From: Methanobacteriota archaeon
Lineage (GTDB): Archaea > Halobacteriota > Methanosarcinia > Methanosarcinales > Methanoperedenaceae
Length of the DNA: 27,293 nt
Assembly (NCBI GenBank): GCA_018900975.1
Contig: JAHIFK010000174.1
Coordinates: 1 to 27,293 of the forward strand
Direction: 5' to 3'
The translations under genes and the position numbers were made by a program. The notes under the pieces are model-generated. The model did not search any database. It worked only from the letters and a program-made list of their open reading frames with translations, and was not told where the DNA came from. The first letter of the stretch is position 1; each line of letters opens with the position of its first letter. Positions 15,649-23,528 of this stretch are shown in pieces.

Positions 15649-16590
15649 TTACTGGAACATGAGCTTCAATTCGGTTTCAAGCGGCTCCCTCATACCTTCA
15701 CTGAACCCGTGGCTTCCAGTGGCGACCTCATAGAACATTTTCGGTTCTTTAGCTTTTCTGAAAGTGTTCTCGGCAAATCCGATCTGGATAATATCGTCAT
15801 TGACAGAGTGCATCATCACGAACCTGCGTGGGGGTATGGATTTGAGATAGGTATCAGGATCTATGGAACGATAGAACCTGAGAACTTTCTCATCCCTGAC
15901 GCCGGATAGCTGCGATTCCGTATCATAACCGCTGGTGCTTACGCCGATGACACCTTTAATATCAGGGTCAAGCGCCGCGGCGATTATGGCGAACCGTCCG
16001 CCGTTGCTCTCCCCGATAACAGCTATCTTTTTTGGATCGATCCTCGGATCCTGCCTGAGGACATCCACAGCGCGCAGGGCATCTAATACCATCCTGTGCT
16101 CTACGGGTTCCTTTCCCTCACTGAAAAGCTTAAGATCGTATTCCATATCCACACCTCCCAGATTGCGCTGCTGTATGCCAAGGCTTGCATACCCCATACC
16201 TGATAATATCTCAGCCAGTCCCTGCGTTCCCTCTTTAGGCACTGTGGCGCCGGGCAGGATGACAACTGCGGGCACTTTTTCCCCGGAAGACGGGATGCGA
16301 AGAAGCCCCTCTACAGTGTAGTCTTTGCTCCGAAATGATATTGTTTCAAGGGTGTAGTTGCTGACTGATTCGGTTTTCAGCACGGCGACATCGACCTTGC
16401 CTCTGTTTTCAGGATAGGAGAGACCTCCTTCACTGCTCACGCTCCACCTGTCACTGCCCGAAAGAGAGAGAAAATAAGCAATAACAATAACGAATAATAC
16501 TGCAGCGACCGCGGAAATTATCTTTGATTTAAGGACTGTTCGACTCTCGGTATTTTGATTTCTATTTCTAAGATTTTTTTTTGGTTTCAT
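15649..16590 (-). CDS. Membrane-anchored alpha/beta hydrolase (dienelactone hydrolase/acyl peptidase-like)
   Basis: 313 residues. A basic N-terminus (MKPKKNLRNRNQ) precedes one hydrophobic segment at about 23-43, which would anchor the enzyme with its catalytic domain outside. The hydrolase fold shows VVILPGAT (oxyanion region), the nucleophile elbow GESNGG with S195, an acid near D265/D266 (HSVNDD) and H294 (GSHGF). The family splits esters or peptides; the substrate cannot be read from the sequence. It starts three bases after the Yip1-like gene stops and is surely in the same transcript. Its relevance to the neighbouring hydrogenase genes is doubtful. Confidence 0.82.
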   Translation of the reverse strand: MKPKKNLRNRNQNTESRTVLKSKIISAVAAVLFVIVIAYFLSLSGSDRWSVSSEGGLSYPENRGKVDVAVLKTESVSNYTLETISFRSKDYTVEGLLRIPSSGEKVPAVVILPGATVPKEGTQGLAEILSGMGYASLGIQQRNLGGVDMEYDLKLFSEGKEPVEHRMVLDALRAVDVLRQDPRIDPKKIAVIGESNGGRFAIIAAALDPDIKGVIGVSTSGYDTESQLSGVRDEKVLRFYRSIDPDTYLKSIPPRRFVMMHSVNDDIIQIGFAENTFRKAKEPKMFYEVATGSHGFSEGMREPLETELKLMFQ

Positions 16591-16593
16591 TTT

Positions 16594-17193
16594 TCAAACT
16601 GAAATTCCTTCCAGTACCATTGGGATGATCGTCGTAACTGCGACTACCACAAGCACTATTGCCAGTATTATGAGCAGTACGATCGGCAATATCACAGCCG
16701 CGATCGCTTTTCCTGCAGGAAGGTCCTGATACTGGTGGAGTCCGACTACGTTAAGAGCCCCCACCCATATCCATCCGAATATACCAAGCATCGGTATCCA
16801 GCCCAGAAGTATAAGGGGTGTGGAACTGTACATTGCAACTTTTACGGTCCTCTGGATCTCCCCTCTTCCGCCCATGATATATGCCATTCCATGAATGATC
16901 GCGCCCCAGATGAACACGCATATCAGCATCAGAACTAAAGACATAAAAAAGTCCGAGAACAATTCTGCAAAACCGCGGGGCTCCAACACAATATATTTAG
17001 GATCCACATTCTGAGTCACAATGGAGCTTACGATCGAATAAATGATCGATGTCATTATCGCGGAAAGAAGGGAGTATACCGCTGCTATGAACAGGTAATA
17101 CTTTACAGCTTCTTCCAGAGTTTCATCTTTCGATGTTTCGAATTCTTTAACCGGGTCAGCTAAAAATCCTTTCGCTTTTTTAAGTAAATCCAT
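16594..17193 (-). CDS. Yip1-family membrane protein
   Basis: 199 residues with a cytoplasmic start (FLADPVKEFETSKDETLEEAVKYYLF), followed by about five membrane segments (34-56, 85-108, 122-140, 143-158, 164-190). The DPVKEFE.....TLEEAVKYY pattern and Gly/Pro-rich third helix are those of archaeal Yip1-domain proteins, whose prokaryotic role is not established. It leads a two-gene minus-strand unit with the hydrolase. A TATA box lies at 17227-17235. Confidence 0.78.
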   Translation of the reverse strand: MDLLKKAKGFLADPVKEFETSKDETLEEAVKYYLFIAAVYSLLSAIMTSIIYSIVSSIVTQNVDPKYIVLEPRGFAELFSDFFMSLVLMLICVFIWGAIIHGMAYIMGGRGEIQRTVKVAMYSSTPLILLGWIPMLGIFGWIWVGALNVVGLHQYQDLPAGKAIAAVILPIVLLIILAIVLVVVAVTTIIPMVLEGISV

Positions 17194-17226
17194 TTAGTAC
17201 CACTGCTGAATAAAGAAATGTCTCGT

Positions 17227-17235
17227 TATATATAT
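17227..17235 (-). promoter_or_regulatory. TATA box for the Yip1-like/hydrolase transcript
   Basis: On the minus strand AAATATATATAAC lies about 35-42 bases upstream of the start at 17193, giving a short leader. The surrounding spacer is AT-rich. Confidence 0.5.
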
Positions 17236-17335
17236 TTTTGCATGTCTGATAGTTCCAAATGAAATATAGGTATTTTAATATGTTATTAAATATTTATAGC
17301 TGTTCTGTCTGGCACAATAAAAAAACCCACTGATT

Positions 17336-17515
17336 TCAATTTATTTCTTCGACCTCTATCCTCTTTTTCGTATTCACTTTTATAGTAACAGAATCTGTCA
17401 GTTCAGAGACCACCATTGGGTCAGGGTATGTCCCCTCTTCCATTGCCACGCACGGTCCGCACCAATAAGCGTAAAAATCAAGGATAACAGGTTTTTGCAG
17501 CGAACCGGCTGCTAC
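17336..17515 (-). pseudogene. Broken thioredoxin-like gene
   Basis: On the minus strand an open frame reads AGSLQKPVILDFYAYWCGPC and continues VAMEEGTYPDPMVVSEL, a clear thioredoxin-fold start with the redox-active WCGPC. It then goes to TDSVTIKVN and stops (17336-17338), so the second half of the fold, including the cis-Pro loop, is missing. Upstream an in-frame TAG lies at 17516-17518, with no start codon between it and the fold. The frame can be followed further upstream (to about 17566) but has no ATG. I read it as a decayed gene for a secreted or cytochrome-associated thioredoxin. An unusual start or sequencing error is less likely. Confidence 0.65.
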
Positions 17516-17613
17516 CTACCTTCCGTAGTTATACCCCTTTGTGACGCTAGCGGCAGCAGGGGCAGATAATTGATAGAAAACTATTATAGTATAAAAGCTC
17601 ATATCATAAGCTA

Positions 17614-18429
17614 ATGATTATTAACATAATCACTATAATGGCAAGTGCAGTCATACTGACTGCTGTAACCGAGTCCATACTGGTCAATAGGGACATCCTG
17701 GGTCACCCTCTGTACAGTTATATTCTCTGGCACATAATGCTCTTTGCAGGACTTTATATGATATTCCATGAATCCAGGCACGGGTTCAGGAATACCATAG
17801 GTTTTATAAGCCGGGTTTTGACTTTTGTTAAAAGAAATAGCAAAAAAAATGCCCTGGATCATACGATATCAAGATACAGGGACAGAACAAAGAAAGTCTA
17901 TCTAAGCACTGTCATGGTGTCTGTAGCTCTCACGCTTTTGCTGGCTTTTGTCCTGTATTCTGAACTGATATTTTTCTCTGTTGTGGTTTCAGATTCCATG
18001 AATCCCGCGCTTAAAAAAGGCGACCTTATACTCATGCAGAACATTTATGCAAAACCGGATACGGGGGATATAATTACAGTAAAAGTCCCTGACATGCGGC
18101 TTCCTGTAATGCACAGGGTAGTATCTATCTCGGATAGCGGCTTGCGGACGAAAGGTGATGCAAATCCCACAGTGGATCCCTGGATAGTAACGAAGGACAG
18201 GATCCGTGGTGAAAATGTTCTAATTTCAGGACACCCCATGATTATCAGCAACCTTGGAGCCTACTTCATAATTGATGCAAGTGGTCAGGGCAGGATGTAT
18301 GGTCCTGAATTCGACGCAGTTTCAAAACTTATAAGAGGCGTCAAAGCTGCCGGGCTTGTGATTTTCTTTATTTGTATTATTCTGTATCTGGCTTTCTCCA
18401 TCAGGGACGCAAGAAGGATACGATTGTAA
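17614..18429 (+). CDS. Signal peptidase I (Sec11-like)
   Basis: 271 residues. Two hydrophobic segments at about 5-20 and 36-52 and a basic loop precede the usual anchor (about 97-125). The catalytic serine is S128 in VVSDSMNP. The serine is paired with H167 in MHRVV, as in the archaeal/ER Ser-His type rather than Ser-Lys, and acidic residues D182/D188 lie in TKGDANPTVDPW. A C-terminal membrane segment lies at about 240-262. It would cleave Sec signal peptides on the outer face of the membrane. The N-terminal extension with extra membrane segments is longer than in minimal Sec11. It heads a plus-strand run of genes for exported proteins, which are likely substrates. Confidence 0.88.
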   Translation: MIINIITIMASAVILTAVTESILVNRDILGHPLYSYILWHIMLFAGLYMIFHESRHGFRNTIGFISRVLTFVKRNSKKNALDHTISRYRDRTKKVYLSTVMVSVALTLLLAFVLYSELIFFSVVVSDSMNPALKKGDLILMQNIYAKPDTGDIITVKVPDMRLPVMHRVVSISDSGLRTKGDANPTVDPWIVTKDRIRGENVLISGHPMIISNLGAYFIIDASGQGRMYGPEFDAVSKLIRGVKAAGLVIFFICIILYLAFSIRDARRIRL

Positions 18430-18495
18430 TGAAACATGTTTGATGGAAAAAAAGGTGAAAATTGATGGAAAAAAATGCCTTCAGGAGATAAATAA

Positions 18496-19605
18496 ATGGA
18501 AAGGGAAGAAGGCAAGACCGGAGAAATAAAGGATGAAAGTCGTTTTGTCAGGCATCTCTCTTCTGCGGAGTATGCGGCTGTAATCTCCATGATAGTGGCT
18601 TCGCTGTACCTGATACTCAGCTCTTTCTTCCCGATACTATACAACCTTACCTCATCATTTGATCCTGTCGATTTCATTAAGAATATCTTTTATTTTATTA
18701 TAGGGCTTGGTACTCTTTCCGGAGTTTCCTTCCTGCTGAGAAAAGAGACATATCTCCAGCATATCGCTGATGAAACATTCGAAAAGGTGATATATCACAG
18801 GCTGGAGCCAGTTCTTATGGATGTCGCAGAAGTTCAGGTCGGGCTCACAGGAGTGCAAACACAGCTTGACAGGCTGAACATGAACGTCGAACTGCTCTCA
18901 AAAAAAGAGATGACTGCGCCTGCGGTCGCCCAACAGAACACATACCATATAAAATATATCGTATTAATAAATCTCACTTTAGCAGTGTTCCTTTTTATGC
19001 TTCAGTTCCCGCTTAGTTATGTGCCATACGCTGTAACTGTCGTCTATATTATGTGGTGGGGAGCGATCACGGCGGAATATAAATTATGGAAAGAGGAAGC
19101 AGCATGGGCATGGGTATTTGTTCCAGTGCTTGTGCTTCCAGTATTTACGATAGCTATGAACGCTTATTTGCAAAGTTACATGCTGTTCGCCAGTCTTTTC
19201 ATAGGTCTTGGTCTTTACGCATTCTCATACTACTCCTGGTGCAACTATATCATTAGAGGTGTCATGCCTTTTGATATTCAGGAGGCTGTCAGGAGCGCCC
19301 AGGAAAAGATCGAGTCTGTAAAGGAACGACCTGAAATGATGCTTAAAAAGCCGGATTTCGCGATAAACTTCAAATTACCCTCCAATATCCAGATGGGCTG
19401 GAATATGATCCTGCTTGCAATAGCATTATTTTTTATAACGTGGAGTGGATACGCCATCCAGCATGGCATTATTCCTAACATCAGCTGGGATATGGTCGGG
19501 TTAAAAGACTTTTCCTGGTCAGCTTCCTACACGTATTCACTAAATTTGATCGGTTTACTTCTGATCCTGTCTGGATTAAAATTTATTAAGAAAACACATA
19601 CATGA
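18496..19605 (+). CDS. Polytopic membrane protein with internal coiled coil, function unknown
   Basis: 369 residues with about eight membrane segments (roughly 28-50, 62-82, 153-172, 175-195, 203-222, 227-246, 298-318, 342-362). Between segments 2 and 3 is a hydrophilic stretch with heptad-like spacing (VLMDVAEVQVGLTGVQTQLD, continuing to about residue 135), a probable short coiled coil. A charged loop (about 258-290) precedes the last two segments. I do not recognise the family. The stop overlaps the start of the following secreted protein (ATGA at 19602), so the two are translationally coupled and probably form a membrane complex. Confidence 0.7.
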   Translation: MEREEGKTGEIKDESRFVRHLSSAEYAAVISMIVASLYLILSSFFPILYNLTSSFDPVDFIKNIFYFIIGLGTLSGVSFLLRKETYLQHIADETFEKVIYHRLEPVLMDVAEVQVGLTGVQTQLDRLNMNVELLSKKEMTAPAVAQQNTYHIKYIVLINLTLAVFLFMLQFPLSYVPYAVTVVYIMWWGAITAEYKLWKEEAAWAWVFVPVLVLPVFTIAMNAYLQSYMLFASLFIGLGLYAFSYYSWCNYIIRGVMPFDIQEAVRSAQEKIESVKERPEMMLKKPDFAINFKLPSNIQMGWNMILLAIALFFITWSGYAIQHGIIPNISWDMVGLKDFSWSASYTYSLNLIGLLLILSGLKFIKKTHT

Positions 19606-21578
19606 AACCATATATTTTATTAGCGGCGATAGCGGTAATTCTGTTTTCTGCGCAGTTCGCGCTTGCCGACGATTGCGGATATATCAAAGAAGAAAAGATA
19701 TGCTGGAACGACGGTACGGTCAGAACGCTGAGCTGGGGGTATGCCAGAACTGAGATAAGCGGTTACCAGATAGAAGTCCGGGATTTTAACTGGCTTGGTT
19801 CTGTGTTTATCAAAGTTACATATAATAACAGCGCCAAAGAAGGGATGCTCTCACAGGGTGAGGGTTACATATTTGATTTTTCAAACAGCGCTGGTTTTCA
19901 GGGAGTTAAGATAATAGCAGACGAAGTTTCAAATATTAATCCCATGCCTGCAAACACGGGTGTGTATCCAAATGATCCGAGGGCTAAGATCACGGTTAAG
20001 TTACCTGTGGAAGAAGATAAGAAAATACCCGAACTGTCACCTGGCATATCCATTAAGGGTGAAACAAAGACAGGCTCTACGATAATAGCAGAAATAAGCC
20101 TCGAAAATTCCGGAAAGGGAGATCTTGTGGATACTGACCTTACAATTTACTACGATGGTCTGAAACTGTTGAATGAGTATGATGCAACAGGCGGCTACTT
20201 CAGCGAAGGAACGCTGGCTGTTCCTGACATCCGGTGGGAGAACGTGAGCAAATACAGGCTTTCACGATCCGCAAGCACTATCGTCAAAGATGGTTTCTTT
20301 ATTGAAGTATTGAATTTTTCAGATAAGACCGTTATGCTGCGTGCAATATACAATTCCACTGAAAAAAGCGGAACTCTGGTCGAGGGTGGGTCAATGATCT
20401 TTGATTATACTATAGGAGAGAATTACAGGGGGTTCAGGCTGCTGGGCGGTAACTTTTCAACCGGGGAAGCGGAACTGACCATGCAGCGTCCTTTAAAAAA
20501 CTCATTGAAGCGGGGCTATCCTGCCATCCTGAACGGGAACACCGTATCTGTCAAACTCAGCTTCCTGATACCAGCATCCATAAAAAAGAGTTATTCTATC
20601 CAGGTCAATGCAAGTGGAAAGGACAGAAATGGGAATATTTATAAAATAAGCAAGCAGGAACAGATCTCCACTTCAAGCACTTTTCGCATTACAAAGAGGG
20701 TCTCTGATTCTATTCTCGGAGAAAAGATATATCCTGAATCGTATTATGGGGTTGGGGGCATAAGGTCAAAAAAGGAGGTGACCTATGTTAATATAAGAGT
20801 GGATAATGACCAGAGCTACCCTGTGTACGGTGTGAAACTTGTGGATTCTATTCCGCCCAGTTTCAGTTTTACTAATGATACGAACAGCACATCCATTTCA
20901 TGGGATTTCGATATAAATGCAAGCGATCACAGGGAATTCAGATATGAGCTAAAGGCTAGAAGAACTGGTGTTTATAACCTTCCAAATGCAGAGCTTGCAT
21001 GGATGGAGTGGGGCGAACAACTCCATATAGAGTCAGATTCTCCACGGACCACTGTATCAGGCCCATACCTGGGTATTGACAGGAGCCTGAATAAGAGCAG
21101 CCTGAGTATTGGAGATCGAGTGCAGGTCACTATGTCCATAATAAACAACGGCGATGTGCCGACAAATGTTACGGTTAAAGAGACCATACCCCTGAATGCC
21201 ACTTTTATCTCAGGGAACAGGTCTTTTTCCGGTTCCCTGAATCCAGGTGAGACGGCGCGATTTACATATAATATATCTGTATCTAATATCCTTGAATTTA
21301 AACCGCCTGAAATAAGCTCAAAAAATGCCGGATTTGAGTGGTATGCTCCCCTCCCTCAAAAGACTGTCATGGTTTCAAAAACAACAGGTCAGGATGCTTC
21401 TGTTCCTTCAGGTTTTCCTGAAGTAAAGACAGATGTTCCACCAATAGAGGCACAAAAAGGGATCCTGGAATTAATAGATGAAAATGTGCCCTGGCTTGAG
21501 GGGGCAGTATCAATGCTCACACTCCTGTTTGGGATATTCATACTTCTTAAGCTGAATAAAATAAACAGAACTCTATAG
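19602..21578 (+). CDS. Secreted, membrane-anchored S-layer/DUF11-like protein
   Basis: 658 residues. A signal peptide (MKPYILLAAIAVILFSAQFALA) is followed by two related beta domains. The first is around 40-130 (ISGYQIEVRDF..GSVFIKVTY..GEGYIFDFS) and the second around 225-310 (IVKDGFFIEVLNF..TVMLRAIYN..GSMIFDY); they look like a duplicated S-layer-type unit. Between and after them are CARDB/DUF11-like domains (NNGDVPTNVTVKETIPLNAT). One hydrophobic segment near the end (about 632-650) is followed by KLNKINRTL, giving a C-terminal membrane anchor. Many N-X-S/T sites suggest glycosylation. It probably forms a scaffold outside the membrane. It lies between the polytopic protein (overlap) and the six-heme cytochrome (6-base gap). 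Confidence 0.82.
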   Translation: MKPYILLAAIAVILFSAQFALADDCGYIKEEKICWNDGTVRTLSWGYARTEISGYQIEVRDFNWLGSVFIKVTYNNSAKEGMLSQGEGYIFDFSNSAGFQGVKIIADEVSNINPMPANTGVYPNDPRAKITVKLPVEEDKKIPELSPGISIKGETKTGSTIIAEISLENSGKGDLVDTDLTIYYDGLKLLNEYDATGGYFSEGTLAVPDIRWENVSKYRLSRSASTIVKDGFFIEVLNFSDKTVMLRAIYNSTEKSGTLVEGGSMIFDYTIGENYRGFRLLGGNFSTGEAELTMQRPLKNSLKRGYPAILNGNTVSVKLSFLIPASIKKSYSIQVNASGKDRNGNIYKISKQEQISTSSTFRITKRVSDSILGEKIYPESYYGVGGIRSKKEVTYVNIRVDNDQSYPVYGVKLVDSIPPSFSFTNDTNSTSISWDFDINASDHREFRYELKARRTGVYNLPNAELAWMEWGEQLHIESDSPRTTVSGPYLGIDRSLNKSSLSIGDRVQVTMSIINNGDVPTNVTVKETIPLNATFISGNRSFSGSLNPGETARFTYNISVSNILEFKPPEISSKNAGFEWYAPLPQKTVMVSKTTGQDASVPSGFPEVKTDVPPIEAQKGILELIDENVPWLEGAVSMLTLLFGIFILLKLNKINRTL

Positions 21579-21584
21579 GCGATC

Positions 21585-22166
21585 ATGTGGAATGAAAAAA
21601 TAATTTATATAGTTATATTGTGCGGGGTCCTTGGTGTGTCACTCGGTCTTGTGATACCGGCTGTAATGTCCGAAAGAGCCCTGGCAGAAATGGAGCCTGT
21701 TCGGGTGGATATATCACCGAATGTACCACCTCTACTCTCTTCTGACCTGACCTTATTGATTTCAGTTAAGGGAAATATTTGTGAGGAATGTCATATGTCA
21801 GGCAAGGTGACAGCCCCGCAGGCTGGCAGGATCAAAGACCATATCGAAGGGGGGTCTTACTGCCTGAAATGCCACAGTTTTTCCCATGAAAAGCATCCTG
21901 CGGATGGGAATGTGACCTGTCAAAGCTGCCATGATGGTCCTAATCCAAAGATACCATCTTCAGGTGAGAGCTGCGGCAAATGTCACGCATATCCTGACGC
22001 TCTTGTGCCCAGTTCCGGCAATCTTGCCGCTATCCACCAGCCCAGGGGTGTGAGTTGCGTTTCCTGCCATCTTGATTGCGAGAAATGCCATGATCAGGCG
22101 CTATCGGGCAAGAAATGGGATAAGAGGCTGAACCATTTCAATACACTACCTGACACTTATAAATAA
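21585..22166 (+). CDS. Membrane-anchored six-heme c-type cytochrome
   Basis: 193 residues with an N-terminal hydrophobic segment (about 6-28), likely an uncleaved anchor or signal. It carries six CxxCH motifs at C66 (CEECH), C93 (CLKCH), C112 (CQSCH), C130 (CGKCH), C158 (CVSCH) and C165 (CEKCH). The last two are only three residues apart, so their hemes should be in close contact. Extra histidines (H86, H101, H104, H151) could act as distal ligands. The layout recalls small periplasmic/pseudoperiplasmic electron carriers of the NapC/NrfH and doubled-CxxCH kinds, but I cannot place it in one family. Six bases separate it from the S-layer-like gene, implying one transcript. Confidence 0.88.
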   Translation: MWNEKIIYIVILCGVLGVSLGLVIPAVMSERALAEMEPVRVDISPNVPPLLSSDLTLLISVKGNICEECHMSGKVTAPQAGRIKDHIEGGSYCLKCHSFSHEKHPADGNVTCQSCHDGPNPKIPSSGESCGKCHAYPDALVPSSGNLAAIHQPRGVSCVSCHLDCEKCHDQALSGKKWDKRLNHFNTLPDTYK

Positions 22167-22209
22167 ACTGTTTATTCTATTCATGCTCATGCTAATGACT
22201 ATCATAAGA

Positions 22210-22261
22210 TTTATATGGGTTTAGGTAATATGATAATGTATAATAAAATATAAAAGAGGTG
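22210..22261 (+). promoter_or_regulatory. Promoter and ribosome-binding site of the four-heme cytochrome
   Basis: TTTATATG at 22210-22217 is a good archaeal TATA box, which would start transcription near 22238. GAGGTGA at 22255-22261 is a strong ribosome-binding site four bases before the ATG at 22266. This suggests the four-heme gene has its own transcript. Confidence 0.55.
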
Positions 22262-22265
22262 AATT

Positions 22266-22895
22266 ATGAAGGATAGATCCTTATTATTGTTAATAGCGGT
22301 CGTACTTGTTGGATTGTTCGCATTACCGAACGCACTTTCTCTGTTCTCAGGGCAGCACTCCTTCGATAAAGCGGGCAACGGTACGATATGTACAACATGC
22401 CACTCTGATGTTGCAGCCGAACTGGCAGGGAGCGCTTACCACACGTTCAATGCCGCCGGCAATGAGAAGTGTAAGGTTTGCCATAGCTCTGGTACTATAA
22501 ACTCAAGTTTAATACCGTTAGGCAATGGGTCTTATGGATCATCATCCAATTTTTCAGTTGGTTTTAATCTAACTAATGGCTCATTCACTTATGCAAATGG
22601 CACAGTCAGGACGGGTATGGTACTCCATGCAGCAGTTACAGTGGAATGCATAAGCTGTCATTATGGCGTCAACTTTACGGATGATGCCCACAAGCCGTTC
22701 TATGATAATGCTTCAAGCCAGAATTGGCTCAAAGGCGCAAACGAAGCATGTTATGGCTGTCACACCAAGGTAAACGTGCAGATGACATGGATAAGGAAAG
22801 GTGGCTACAACTATAGCTATGACTTCAATACCACCACAGGCACTCTGTCGTTTAACGCCACTGATGTAACCATTTATACGAACAACACAGGTTAA
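22266..22895 (+). CDS. Secreted four-heme c-type cytochrome
   Basis: 209 residues. A signal peptide (MKDRSLLLLIAVVLVGLFAL, cleaved near residue 24-29) is followed by CxxCH motifs at C42 (CTTCH), C69 (CKVCH), C128 (CISCH) and C162 (CYGCH). Unpaired histidines (H31, H59, H121, H142) have the spacing expected of distal ligands for bis-His hemes. The region between hemes 2 and 3 and the C-terminus is rich in Asn, Thr, Ser and Gly with many N-X-S/T sites, suggesting a glycosylated extracellular protein. No C-terminal anchor is present. It could be a soluble shuttle between the anchored six-heme and the giant cytochrome. I am not certain of the family. Confidence 0.9.
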   Translation: MKDRSLLLLIAVVLVGLFALPNALSLFSGQHSFDKAGNGTICTTCHSDVAAELAGSAYHTFNAAGNEKCKVCHSSGTINSSLIPLGNGSYGSSSNFSVGFNLTNGSFTYANGTVRTGMVLHAAVTVECISCHYGVNFTDDAHKPFYDNASSQNWLKGANEACYGCHTKVNVQMTWIRKGGYNYSYDFNTTTGTLSFNATDVTIYTNNTG

Positions 22896-22900
22896 GTAAA

Positions 22901-22934
22901 TTTTTATTTTTTTATTTTTCTCTTTTTCTTTTTC
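22901..22934 (+). terminator. Oligo-T terminator after the four-heme cytochrome
   Basis: A tract of T runs (5, 7, 5, 5 and 5) begins six bases after the stop codon at 22893-22895. Archaeal RNA polymerase terminates at such oligo-T tracts without a hairpin. A new TATA-like element follows near 22955. Confidence 0.6.
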
Positions 22935-22970
22935 AGTAATATTTATTATGTTTTAATTTAATATATACAT

Positions 22971-23405
22971 GTGAGAAAACCAATTATTATAATAATAATT
23001 TTATTGGTGCTGGCAATAGGCGCAATATTTTATATCTCGATGCAGAGAAACACTGCGGTCATCGTTGTGGAGGTTACCCTTGAAGACCCACCTGATTCTT
23101 ACAGCTCACATATCATTTCCAAGGTAAATGCCTCTCTTTCGTATGCCAGAAATATGGAAGTGCCTGAAGAAACACCGCTTTCAGTGCCGGGAATAACAGT
23201 GGTTCTTATACAGGATATGCAGGTACAGAGCGGCTGGTATTCGGTTGGTATCCCTGCAACCGATATCTTTAGGAATTACACCATAACAGTAAAACCACAT
23301 AATGGTTTCAACGTCTCCCGTCCTTTTAAAATAAATACAAGGGTGCTTGACCCGGCTGGAAAAGACGTTAGCGTGAAATTGACAGAACATAAAGTGTCAG
23401 AATAG
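22971..23405 (+). CDS. Small secreted or membrane-anchored protein, function unknown
   Basis: 144 residues from a GTG start. The N-terminus RKPIIIIIILLVLAIGAIFYIS is a membrane anchor or signal; no in-frame ATG precedes it and the next Met (residue 24) would lose the anchor. The rest is beta-rich in appearance (AVIVVEVTLEDPPDS, VPGITVVLIQDM, DIFRNYTITVKPH), has no cysteine or heme motif, and resembles a small Ig- or transthyretin-like domain without a firm family. It sits between two cytochrome genes with an oligo-T tract before it and a TATA box after it, so it may be its own transcript. A TATA-like sequence close to the GTG suggests a leaderless or very short leader. Confidence 0.65.
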   Translation: MRKPIIIIIILLVLAIGAIFYISMQRNTAVIVVEVTLEDPPDSYSSHIISKVNASLSYARNMEVPEETPLSVPGITVVLIQDMQVQSGWYSVGIPATDIFRNYTITVKPHNGFNVSRPFKINTRVLDPAGKDVSVKLTEHKVSE

Positions 23406-23444
23406 TTATATTTTTTTCGGGAAAAACGCCGAGAATACACCACA

Positions 23445-23453
23445 TTATATAAG
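23445..23453 (+). promoter_or_regulatory. TATA box for the giant multiheme cytochrome
   Basis: TTATATAAG at 23445-23453 is a near-consensus archaeal TATA box. Transcription would begin near 23475, leaving a leader of about 50 bases before the ATG at 23529. The leader contains AT-rich repeats (AATGATAATGATAG) and no strong ribosome-binding site. Confidence 0.6.
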
Positions 23454-23528
23454 TAAAAATGATAATGATAGTAATAATAACCAAAAATTATTAGTAATAT
23501 CATGCTTAGTTTATAATTAAACGAGATA

